Origin: Crocinitomicaceae bacterium
Lineage (GTDB): Bacteria > Bacteroidota > Bacteroidia > Flavobacteriales_D > Crocinitomicaceae
DNA length: 48,386 bases
Assembly (NCBI GenBank): GCA_003247185.1
Contig: QKAV01000131.1
Span: 1 to 48,386, forward strand
Direction: 5' to 3'
In this document: piece after piece, positions 21,322-29,878 of the stretch
Position numbering within the stretch: position 1 is the stretch's first letter
Layout: each line of letters begins with the position of its first letter
Made by a program: the position numbers and the translations under genes
Notes under the pieces: generated by a model
Database searches by the model: none
Told to the model about the DNA's origin: nothing
The model's input: only the letters and a program-made list of their open reading frames with translations

Positions 21322-21642
21322 ATGCCAGAGATTAAAGTTACCATCATTGATAGAGAAGGGGTAAGTCACGAATTGGAAGCGCCCACTGATATGAATATGA
21401 ATATAATGGAGCTTTGTAAAGCCTACGAGCTTCCAGTATTGGGGGAATGTGGAGGAATGGCAATGTGTGCTACCTGTCAATGCTATTTGGAGTCAGATAC
21501 GGATTTACCACCACAAAGCGATGCAGAATTGGATATGTTGGACCAGGCCTTTTTTGTAAAGCCAAATAGCCGTTTAGGGTGTCAGATCCACATATCAGAA
21601 GATATTGACGGGATTGTTTTGAGACTAGCTCCGGAAGCCTGA
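21322..21642 (+). CDS. [2Fe-2S] ferredoxin (adrenodoxin type)
   Basis: ECGGMAMCATCQCYLES...SRLGCQIHISEDIDGIVLRLAPEA. Confidence 0.93.
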   Translation: MPEIKVTIIDREGVSHELEAPTDMNMNIMELCKAYELPVLGECGGMAMCATCQCYLESDTDLPPQSDAELDMLDQAFFVKPNSRLGCQIHISEDIDGIVLRLAPEA

Positions 21643-22419
21643 TCAGCCTTTTAAATTATCCGGTATGATGCAAACCGGAATAGGGTTCATTTTATGTTGA
21701 TTTACCCTATTGTAACTGCGATAGATTTCAAGAACTTCCCGTTCTCTCTCTGTCAGACTACTTTCATCACCTTTGAATTCCATTGCCCACTCTAATTCAG
21801 GGTAACTGGCACCTATGTGATCTTCGTCCGTTCTTTCGTCGTCCCACAATCCATCCGTAGGTTTAGCATCAAGGATTTCCTGAATAACGCCCAGTTCTCT
21901 GGCTACGGCAAAAACTTCCGTTTTATTGAGGTCCGCAATTGGACTCAGATCAACACCTCCATCACCATACTTTGTAAAAAAGCCGATACCGAAGTCTTCC
22001 ACTTTATTTCCGGTTCCGGCAACAAGTAGTCCGTTAGATTGACCAATAGCATATAGAGTAGTCATTCTCAGTCTTGAACGCGCATTTGCCATAGATAGAA
22101 AATCACTGGAAGTGTTTTCCGGCATTGTTTGTTCAAACTGTTCAAAGATCGCTGTCAGATCAACTTCAATCGCCCGGACATTATCAAATCTGGCTTCCAG
22201 TTGCTTCATGTGATGTTGCGCACGATCAAGCTCCTTTCTGGTTTGTCGGATTGGCATGGAGACAAGGAGAACTTCTTTTCCTGTCAATGCGCACAATGTA
22301 GAGGTTAGTGCAGAATCAATCCCACCGGAAATTCCAACTATAAATCCATTTAACCCTGCTCGTTCACAGTATTTGGTAAGCCATCCCTGGATGTATTCGG
22401 CGACTTGAGTATAATTCAA
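21643..22419 (-). CDS. nadE: NH3-dependent NAD+ synthetase
   Basis: VGISGGIDSALTSTLC, LVAGTGNKVEDFGIGFFTKYGDGGVDLSPIADLNKTEV. Confidence 0.95.
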   Translation of the reverse strand: MNYTQVAEYIQGWLTKYCERAGLNGFIVGISGGIDSALTSTLCALTGKEVLLVSMPIRQTRKELDRAQHHMKQLEARFDNVRAIEVDLTAIFEQFEQTMPENTSSDFLSMANARSRLRMTTLYAIGQSNGLLVAGTGNKVEDFGIGFFTKYGDGGVDLSPIADLNKTEVFAVARELGVIQEILDAKPTDGLWDDERTDEDHIGASYPELEWAMEFKGDESSLTEREREVLEIYRSYNRVNQHKMNPIPVCIIPDNLKG

Positions 22420-22420
22420 C

Positions 22421-23239
22421 TTAGAACAGAATTGAAAGTTTGAACATTAACTGACCTTGCGTTGCTTTGTTAGAGAAGTACGAAGGGGTAGTTCCCACTG
22501 CATCCGTGTTAAACAAATATGCTTTTTCGTCTTTTCTATTGTTGAATAAAGGTGTAAATCCGTAGTAGTATCCGATTTCACCTACAAGGCAAGTAGATCC
22601 TACAAAGTTCCACTCAGCACCTCCTGCAAGACCTACAGCGGATTTGAAGACAAACATTTCTCCTTTGGCAGTCATGTTGTCTTGTGTTGCAGAAACCATA
22701 TCCCCATTTGCAGCTTCCAATACCGGGTTAACATCATAAGTGAAATTATAACCTCCGTCATTTAGTTTCGAGTTAACCAAAACACTATTACGTAAACCGA
22801 ATTTTCCAAAATATCTGAAATAACCGATGTATTTAGTTCTGAAGATCATCATTACAGGAATTGTAATGTAAGTTGCCTTTTGCTTTCTTGTTGTCAACTG
22901 GAACAATTGATTACCATTTCCTGCGGATTTAGGTTGTAATTCCGTGTCATAATAACGGTAATAAACAGGAGAAGGTCCCGCTTTAAATTTAGTAGTTTCA
23001 AAATCGAATTCGATTCCTGTACAAAGTCCGATAGTTTCGCTTAAACCGAAATTAACATTGGCTCCAATGGTAAGGTCATTACCAACTCCGTCATTGTCCA
23101 TGAGTTTCGTTCCCATTTTCTGGAAATTAAGCCCAAATCCGGTAACTAGTCCCGCTTGTACTTTTTTATCAGCGGCATCCTGTGCGTTCACCTGAGAGCC
23201 AGCCAATGTAATGATAACGAGTGCAAATATTTTCTTCAT
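22421..23239 (-). CDS. Outer-membrane beta-barrel protein
   Basis: Signal peptide MKKIFALVIITLAGSQVNAQ; barrel-like alternation, C-terminal QLMFKLSILF. Confidence 0.75.
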   Translation of the reverse strand: MKKIFALVIITLAGSQVNAQDAADKKVQAGLVTGFGLNFQKMGTKLMDNDGVGNDLTIGANVNFGLSETIGLCTGIEFDFETTKFKAGPSPVYYRYYDTELQPKSAGNGNQLFQLTTRKQKATYITIPVMMIFRTKYIGYFRYFGKFGLRNSVLVNSKLNDGGYNFTYDVNPVLEAANGDMVSATQDNMTAKGEMFVFKSAVGLAGGAEWNFVGSTCLVGEIGYYYGFTPLFNNRKDEKAYLFNTDAVGTTPSYFSNKATQGQLMFKLSILF

Positions 23240-23305
23240 GTTAGATCTATTGAAGCTTGTTAAATAGTATTTAAGTAATTTTACCAGCGAAAATAGCGAT
23301 TTCGA

Positions 23306-24322
23306 ATGATTCAGAAAAACTTTTTGATTATACTCATTTCAGGACTGTTGATCCTTTCATCCTGCGGCAGTGATCCGTTGGATGTGGATGCAAGTCATTT
23401 GTCGTATGAAGGAAAGTTCGTCAATGTTGAAAATGTTATTTTTCATGCTGACTCCGTTACGCTTATGAAGGAAGACCAGCGCTTTCGTTCAGAGATACCT
23501 GATATTTATGAATATTTCCGTGGGTATTGCCTTCGGATAGGCGATGTAAAGGATACTGCTTTTTACAACAGTATTCAATTGTTCCGTGCGGATACCATTA
23601 TGCAAATTATTGATTCTTCTATTAGAAGTTCGTTTGACGATATGAGTTTGTATGAGGAGCAGATTACAGATGGATTTAAACACCTGAAGTATCATTTTAA
23701 GGATGGTAAACAACCTAAAAATGTAGTTTATCTGAATTCTGTTTTTCAATCCAACATCTTCTGTACGGAGAATGAGATCGGAATTGGTTTGGAGCGCTAC
23801 CTGGGGCCGGATAATTACATTATTAAAAATCTGGATCCGTCTGTAATATTTCAATGGATAAAAGATGGCATGCGTTCTGAGTTTATTGTCAGGGATCTTT
23901 TTGAAGGTTGGGTGGAAACACACTACATGGAAGATCCGGAGGGTAATCTGGCAGAGCAAATGATTCGTTCCGGTAAAATTATATACCTGGTGGAAGCTTC
24001 GCTTCCTGAAATGGACGATCATTTGATAATGAGGTATTCAGAAGACCAGCTAGCCTGGGCGAAGGAAAACGAATATGCATTTTGGAAGTATCTCGTTGAT
24101 GAAAAATTGCTTTTCGAAACCAATGAGCGGAATAATACGAATATGCTTAAGCCCGGTCCTACAACATCCGGGTTACCTATTCAGGGGTCACCGGACAGAA
24201 TGGGGGTATATCTTGGATGGAGAATGATTCATTCATACATGGAACAAAATGATGTTTCGCTTGAAGAAATGTTAAAGGTTCCGTACAATAAAATTTTAAA
24301 CGATTACGAAATAGATGAGTGA
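23306..24322 (+). CDS. gldB: Gliding motility lipoprotein GldB
   Basis: Lipobox LILSSC; GldB-like sequence (IPDIYEYFRGYCLRIGD..., DRMGVYLGWRMIHSYMEQ); directly followed by gldC. Confidence 0.9.
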   Translation: MIQKNFLIILISGLLILSSCGSDPLDVDASHLSYEGKFVNVENVIFHADSVTLMKEDQRFRSEIPDIYEYFRGYCLRIGDVKDTAFYNSIQLFRADTIMQIIDSSIRSSFDDMSLYEEQITDGFKHLKYHFKDGKQPKNVVYLNSVFQSNIFCTENEIGIGLERYLGPDNYIIKNLDPSVIFQWIKDGMRSEFIVRDLFEGWVETHYMEDPEGNLAEQMIRSGKIIYLVEASLPEMDDHLIMRYSEDQLAWAKENEYAFWKYLVDEKLLFETNERNNTNMLKPGPTTSGLPIQGSPDRMGVYLGWRMIHSYMEQNDVSLEEMLKVPYNKILNDYEIDE

Positions 24323-24678
24323 TGGAATTGGAAGAAGATAAAATTGTTAAAACGTCTGAAATCAAAGTTAAGGTTGGTCTGAATGCGAACAATCTGCCAA
24401 TAGCTATGAAATGGTCTGCAGACGACGGAGGTATTTCAGAAGCACCGGCAAAGGCATTTTTATTGTCGTTATGGGATCCAAAGGATAACAATACAATGAA
24501 GATCGATCTTTGGGTAAAAGACATGTCGGTAGAGGAGATGAAGCAGTTTTTTCATCAGACACTTCTTACCATGGCGGATACGTTCGAAAAAGCGACCGGA
24601 GAGCATAATATCACAGAAGATCTTCGGGATTATTGTTATCATTTTGCAGATAAAATGAACATTCTTCCCGAGGAATGA
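24319..24678 (+). CDS. gldC: Gliding motility protein GldC
   Basis: KVKVGLNANNLPIAMKWSADDGGISEAPAKAFLLSLWDPKDNNTMKIDLWVKDMSVEEMKQFFHQT; overlaps gldB by 4 bp. Confidence 0.93.
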   Translation: MMELEEDKIVKTSEIKVKVGLNANNLPIAMKWSADDGGISEAPAKAFLLSLWDPKDNNTMKIDLWVKDMSVEEMKQFFHQTLLTMADTFEKATGEHNITEDLRDYCYHFADKMNILPEE

Positions 24679-25472
24679 TGGAGAAGGGAGATCTGAAAAA
24701 AATGTCGGTAGGGTTTACTGATCCGATAACCTATTCGTTAAAATTGGGTTCGGAAACTGTTGTACTGAACGAATATATCGGCAAAGAGATTGCTATTTCC
24801 TGGACAGGGATTATCCATTGTCAGAAATGTGGGGTTATCACAAAGAAAAGTTTTGGCGAAGGGTTTTGCTATAAGTGTTTTATCAGCGCACCGGAGGCTG
24901 CAGCGTGTATAATCCGCCCTGAACTTTGCCGTGCTCATTTGGGCGAGGGTCGTGATCCGGAATGGGAGGAACGCAATCACAATCAACCGCATGTTGTCTA
25001 CCTGGCTCTTTCCAATTCTATAAAGGTTGGGATTACCAGAAAAACACAGGTGCCTACCCGATGGATAGATCAGGGAGCTAGTCAGGCGATCATTTTGGCA
25101 GAAACACCAAACAGATATTTGGCAGGTACAATTGAAGTAGCACTGAAAGATTTCTACACTGATAAAACCAATTGGCAACGTATGTTGAAGAATGATGTCG
25201 ATTTTTCGGCGGATCTGGTAGAAGAAAAGTGGGAGTTGGAGGATCAGTTACCGATGGACATCCGGGAATATTTTACCGATGACGAAGAAGTCGTTGAGTT
25301 TCATTATCCTGTTCTCAACTATCCGGATAAAGTAAAGAGCGTTAAGTTGGACAATCAACAGACAATAAAAGGAATATTAACCGGAATCAAAGGTCAGTAT
25401 CTGATGTTTGATGAACATTATGTGATCAATGTACGTTCACATACGGGGTATGAAGTAAATGTTGAGTTTTAG
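24675..25472 (+). CDS. DUF2797-like protein with CxxC...CxxC motif and GIY-YIG-like segment
   Basis: CQKCGVITKKSFGEGFCYKCF; HVVYLALSNSIKVGITRKTQVPTRWIDQGAS...GTIEVALKDF. Confidence 0.75.
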   Translation: MMEKGDLKKMSVGFTDPITYSLKLGSETVVLNEYIGKEIAISWTGIIHCQKCGVITKKSFGEGFCYKCFISAPEAAACIIRPELCRAHLGEGRDPEWEERNHNQPHVVYLALSNSIKVGITRKTQVPTRWIDQGASQAIILAETPNRYLAGTIEVALKDFYTDKTNWQRMLKNDVDFSADLVEEKWELEDQLPMDIREYFTDDEEVVEFHYPVLNYPDKVKSVKLDNQQTIKGILTGIKGQYLMFDEHYVINVRSHTGYEVNVEF

Positions 25473-25477
25473 TAGCA

Positions 25478-26146
25478 ATGGCAAAAAATAAGTTAGCGAG
25501 ATTTGCAGCGGTCAAATCCTTTGATAATTTCTTCGAACCATCCTTGCAGGAGGAATTTGCATTAAAAGGAAAGTGGCGAAGTGACTACTTTAAAAATGAT
25601 CATCCTATTGTTTTGGAGTTAGGATGTGGAAAAGGAGAATATACAGTTGGTTTAGCTAAGCACTATAAGGATAAGAACTTCATCGGAGTTGACATCAAGG
25701 GGTCCAGAATGTTTGTTGGTGCGGATGAAGCGAGGAGAGAAGGAATAGAGAATGCCGCATTTCTGAGAACAAAAATTGATTTTATTGATAAGTATTTCGA
25801 TAAGGAAGAGGTGGATGAAATATGGCTAACGTTCTCAGATCCTCAACCCAAAAAGCCTAGAAAACGCTTAACCTCACCGCTTTTTATTGAGCGCTACAGG
25901 AAAATTTTGAAACCGGGAGGGGTTGTAAATATTAAAACAGACAGTGATCTGTTGTTTGAATTTACGGAGGAAGAAATAGAGCGAAACAATTACGAGTGCC
26001 TTGAGTTGACCTGGGATTTATATGGAAGTATTCCCGAAAGTATTGATCCGACCATACGTGAGATTTTGCATATCCGTACGCATTATGAGAACTTATTTAC
26101 GGCAAAAGGTGCTCAGATAAAATATGCCAAATTCAGGATCAACTAA
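25478..26146 (+). CDS. trmB: tRNA (guanine-N7-)-methyltransferase
   Basis: VLELGCGKGEYTVGLAK, NFIGVDIKGSRM, IWLTFSDPQPKKPRKRLTSPLFIERYRKIL. Confidence 0.95.
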   Translation: MAKNKLARFAAVKSFDNFFEPSLQEEFALKGKWRSDYFKNDHPIVLELGCGKGEYTVGLAKHYKDKNFIGVDIKGSRMFVGADEARREGIENAAFLRTKIDFIDKYFDKEEVDEIWLTFSDPQPKKPRKRLTSPLFIERYRKILKPGGVVNIKTDSDLLFEFTEEEIERNNYECLELTWDLYGSIPESIDPTIREILHIRTHYENLFTAKGAQIKYAKFRIN

Positions 26147-26883
26147 CGCTCGAAGTTTGTTCCGCATGGGTTTTGTTTGTAGCGAAATCCATTGTAATCC
26201 CGATTGATTAGTTTGTCATACCAAAACATGCTGGCGGAGTCAATTCCATCTATCGCCAGGGCTTTTTGCAGTTCTTTAAAATCAACCCAAAACAGAACAA
26301 CCTCTTTTCCGTAGTCATCTATTGCAACAAATCCGATTTCAGCAATAAACGGTTTTGATCTGGAAACAGTAAATCGTTCGTGAATCCTTAGTTCGACAAG
26401 ATTTAAAAAGTAGAATTCGATCGTGTCTTCAGCAATTTTTATTTCTTTTCCGTCATTGTCAAGAACAGGATAACCGGAATCATCATAAAGTACATAGTCG
26501 TTTAGTCCAAAAAATCTGTAAAAGTATGGAGTATAGAAAACTTCCGGATCTTCCAATATATGAACAAATGGTTCGAAAGTGAAAATAGAATCCATTTTGC
26601 CTGCAGAAAGATATCCCGGACGCGATTGAATTGCCCAATCATAGATAGGTAATAATCCCTCCCTGTTCAATTCATATACAACACTAAACAAATCGCTTGT
26701 ATCCGGCACGTCTACTTCATACCTGTCTGTAGTTTGACGAAATGGACTTGGAACAGAACTGAGTTCGCTAATGTCCACAGCAATAAACTGTGAGGAATAA
26801 CAGGAAGTATCCGACTTGTACCAATATTGCGAATTCGCAAGGAATGGAACTAATAATATGAATATCAGCAACTTCATGATCAA
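26143..26883 (-). CDS. Secreted hypothetical protein, candidate remote GldN-like
   Basis: Signal peptide MIMKLLIFILLVPFLANS; motif order resembling GldN (LPIYDW, LVELRIHERF, FWVDF, MFWYDKLINRDYNGFRYK). Confidence 0.6.
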   Translation of the reverse strand: MIMKLLIFILLVPFLANSQYWYKSDTSCYSSQFIAVDISELSSVPSPFRQTTDRYEVDVPDTSDLFSVVYELNREGLLPIYDWAIQSRPGYLSAGKMDSIFTFEPFVHILEDPEVFYTPYFYRFFGLNDYVLYDDSGYPVLDNDGKEIKIAEDTIEFYFLNLVELRIHERFTVSRSKPFIAEIGFVAIDDYGKEVVLFWVDFKELQKALAIDGIDSASMFWYDKLINRDYNGFRYKQNPCGTNFER

Positions 26884-26910
26884 CCAATCATGAAATAAAG
26901 ATACACAAAA

Positions 26911-28143
26911 TTAGGCAACCCTCAGTTTTGCCATTTTTGATTTTGAGAATTGATTTTCTGCATATTCCAGTGATACTCTGAATGATTTGTCATCACTGGA
27001 TGGTAGTTCATACATTGCCTCGTTTAGAATGGCTTCACAAATGGAGCGTAATCCTCGGGCACCCAATTTGAATTCAATCGCTTTCTGTACGATGAAATCC
27101 AATACTTCCCGATCAAATTTCAGATCAATTCCATCTAATTCGAACAAGCGAACATATTGTTTAACCAGGGCATTTTTAGGCTCTGTAAGAATACGCTTCA
27201 GACTATCAGCATCAAGCGGTTCCAGATAAGTAAGAACAGGGAAACGCCCTATTAATTCAGGAATCAACCCAAATGTTTTGATGTCCGTAGGATTTACATA
27301 ACGCAACAATGAATCGCTTTCGATACGTTCCTGCTCTACAGATGAGAAACCGATTGTTTGACGGTTAACACGATTGGCAATGATTTTCTCGATCCCGTCA
27401 AAAGCTCCGCCACAAACGAATAAAATATTTCTCGTATCGATCTGAATCATTTTTTGCTCAGGATGCTTACGTCCACCTTGAGGCGGTACATTTACTACCG
27501 TACCTTCCAAAAGTTTCAGTAAAGCTTGTTGAACTCCTTCTCCGGAAACATCCCGGGTGATGGAAGGATTATCACTTTTACGCGCTATTTTGTCAATTTC
27601 ATCGATAAACACGATGCCTTGTTGAGCAGCATTTACATTGTAATCAGCAGCTTGTAATAAGCGGGAAAGAATACTTTCCACATCCTCTCCCACATAACCG
27701 GCTTCCGTAAGTACTGTGGCATCTGCAATACAGAAGGGAACGTTTAGCATTTTAGCGATAGTTTTTGCCAAAAGTGTTTTACCGGTCCCAGTTCTACCAA
27801 CCAGAATTACATTTGATTTCTCAATTTCAACTTCGTCCTGAGTAGCAGGTTGATTAAGACGCTTGTAATGGTTGTAAACAGCAACGGAAAGCACCTTTTT
27901 CGCATCATTCTGACCGATTACATACTCATCAAGTTTAGCCTTGATAGCATTCGGTTTCATGATGTTTACCGGTTTCGCTTCACCGTTGAATTTGCCACCA
28001 TCAGACAAATTTTCCTCAGTCACAATTCTATGAGCCTGCGTAACGCAGCTCTCACAAATGTGTCCTGTAACTCCTGCGATCAATATCCCCACTTCATCCC
28101 GCGATCTACCGCAAAATGAACAACCTGTTTCTTTCTTCGCCAT
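26911..28143 (-). CDS. clpX: ATP-dependent Clp protease ATP-binding subunit ClpX
   Basis: N-terminal Zn finger [11 protein letters not shown]...[34 protein letters not shown]. Confidence 0.97.
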   Translation of the reverse strand: MAKKETGCSFCGRSRDEVGILIAGVTGHICESCVTQAHRIVTEENLSDGGKFNGEAKPVNIMKPNAIKAKLDEYVIGQNDAKKVLSVAVYNHYKRLNQPATQDEVEIEKSNVILVGRTGTGKTLLAKTIAKMLNVPFCIADATVLTEAGYVGEDVESILSRLLQAADYNVNAAQQGIVFIDEIDKIARKSDNPSITRDVSGEGVQQALLKLLEGTVVNVPPQGGRKHPEQKMIQIDTRNILFVCGGAFDGIEKIIANRVNRQTIGFSSVEQERIESDSLLRYVNPTDIKTFGLIPELIGRFPVLTYLEPLDADSLKRILTEPKNALVKQYVRLFELDGIDLKFDREVLDFIVQKAIEFKLGARGLRSICEAILNEAMYELPSSDDKSFRVSLEYAENQFSKSKMAKLRVA

Positions 28144-28184
28144 AATTTTTTTCGTCTTTAACGGATCAACCGTTTAACGTCTGC

Positions 28185-28853
28185 TTATTTTGGATTGCGT
28201 AGCAGAACTTCGTCTACCATGCCATATTCTTTAGCTTCTTCTGAAGTCATCCAGTAATCTCTGTCAGAATCCGCCCAAACTTTATCGTAATCTTGTTTTG
28301 AGTGATGCGAGATAATGTCATACAACTCTTTTTTCAATTTTTGAATCTCACGAGCTGTAATTTCGATATCTGACGCTTGTCCCTGAGCTCCTCCAAGTGG
28401 CTGGTGGATCATCACTCTTGAATGTTTTAAAGCAGAACGTTTACCATCTGCTCCTGCACATAACAGAACAGCACCCATAGAAGCAGCCATACCTGTACAG
28501 ATCGTAGCTACGTCAGGGTTGATGTATTGCATGGTATCGTAAATCCCCAATCCGGCATAAACAGATCCTCCGGGAGAATTCAAATAGATTTGAATATCCT
28601 TTTTAGCATCAACTGATTCCAGAAATAGCAATTGAGCATTTATAATGTTGGCAACCTGATCATTAATCCCTGTTCCAAGGAATATAATACGATCCATCAT
28701 CAGACGCGAGAAAACGTCCATTTGAGTCATGTTTAACTGACGTTCCTCAATGATGTACGGAGTTAAAGAAGACTCTATATAATGTTCCATGTGCATGCTG
28801 CTGATGCCCATGTGCTTGGTTGCATACTTTTTAAATTCGTTATTATCGAACAT
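28185..28853 (-). CDS. clpP: ATP-dependent Clp protease proteolytic subunit
   Basis: GMAASMGAVLLCAGADGKRSALKHSRVMIHQPLGGAQGQASDIEI. Confidence 0.97.
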   Translation of the reverse strand: MFDNNEFKKYATKHMGISSMHMEHYIESSLTPYIIEERQLNMTQMDVFSRLMMDRIIFLGTGINDQVANIINAQLLFLESVDAKKDIQIYLNSPGGSVYAGLGIYDTMQYINPDVATICTGMAASMGAVLLCAGADGKRSALKHSRVMIHQPLGGAQGQASDIEITAREIQKLKKELYDIISHHSKQDYDKVWADSDRDYWMTSEEAKEYGMVDEVLLRNPK

Positions 28854-28954
28854 GATTTTGATGTTTCAATGGTTAATAACGATAAAGATAAGGCCAAAGT
28901 TGGGAATGACAATCAAAAAAAATGCAAATAGATCTTAAAGAATTATCTTTAATC

Positions 28955-29878
28955 ATGCGAATCACGGAGATAAGTAATACAAGAGTCTTATACGCTGCAT
29001 TAAATTGGGGGATGGGACATGTCTCCAGAAGCATTTCCATTATTAGGGAACTACTGGAAAACAAGAATGAGGTTATTATTGCAGGAAGTGAAGCCCAAAA
29101 ACGCATTTTTGAAGAATATTTTCCGGCTCTTACCTATGTTGCATTAAAGGATTACCCGTTTACTTTTTCAGGAAGCGGGAATTTTGCGTTCGATCTGCTG
29201 AGATCGGGTTTAAAACTTAACGAGCATTTGAAAGAGGAACGGAAACTTACGGAAGAATTGGTTCGGATTTTTAATATCAGTTTGGTGCTTAGTGATCACC
29301 GCTACGGATTTTGTTCCGGAAAGGTTCCTTCTGTTTTTATTACTCATCAGCTAACATTGCCGGTAAAATGGTATCAGAAAAGAGTGAATAACCTGCATTG
29401 CAAATTGATGCAAAAATTTGATGCAGTGTGGGTGGTAGACCGGGAAGACAGTTACTTTGCCGGAAAGTTGAGTAGAAATACGTGTGGTCTGAATGCACAT
29501 TATATCGGACCGCGAAGTCGCTTTGAAAACTGTACGGTAAGCAATGAGGGATATTCGCTTGCAATTATAAGTGGTCCGACACCTTATGACCAGCAACTGT
29601 TGGAATTAATTCAGAAGCAAACAGATTTTCATCCGGTAAAGGTTGTCGGTAATGATAACCTGAAGGCTGCTTCCCCTGTCAGTATGCAGTCAGGTACATG
29701 GAAGGATCGGGATGCATTAATCTGCAATGCAGACAAGCTAATTTCAAGATCTGGCTACTCCACAATTATGGATGCGTATTTTCTCAGAAAACCGTTGATT
29801 ATGATTCCGACTCCGGGTCAGGCAGAACAGCAATACCTGTACAACCTCTGGAAAGATCGTTCGTTTATCAGTTCTTGA
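28955..29878 (+). CDS. MurG-like / glycosyltransferase-fold protein
   Basis: VLYAALNWGMGHVSRSISIIRELL, DKLISRSGYSTIMDAYFLRKPLIMIPTPGQAEQQYL; ATG 28955 follows TATCTTTA closely, so it is preferred over 28922. Confidence 0.8.
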   Translation: MRITEISNTRVLYAALNWGMGHVSRSISIIRELLENKNEVIIAGSEAQKRIFEEYFPALTYVALKDYPFTFSGSGNFAFDLLRSGLKLNEHLKEERKLTEELVRIFNISLVLSDHRYGFCSGKVPSVFITHQLTLPVKWYQKRVNNLHCKLMQKFDAVWVVDREDSYFAGKLSRNTCGLNAHYIGPRSRFENCTVSNEGYSLAIISGPTPYDQQLLELIQKQTDFHPVKVVGNDNLKAASPVSMQSGTWKDRDALICNADKLISRSGYSTIMDAYFLRKPLIMIPTPGQAEQQYLYNLWKDRSFISS

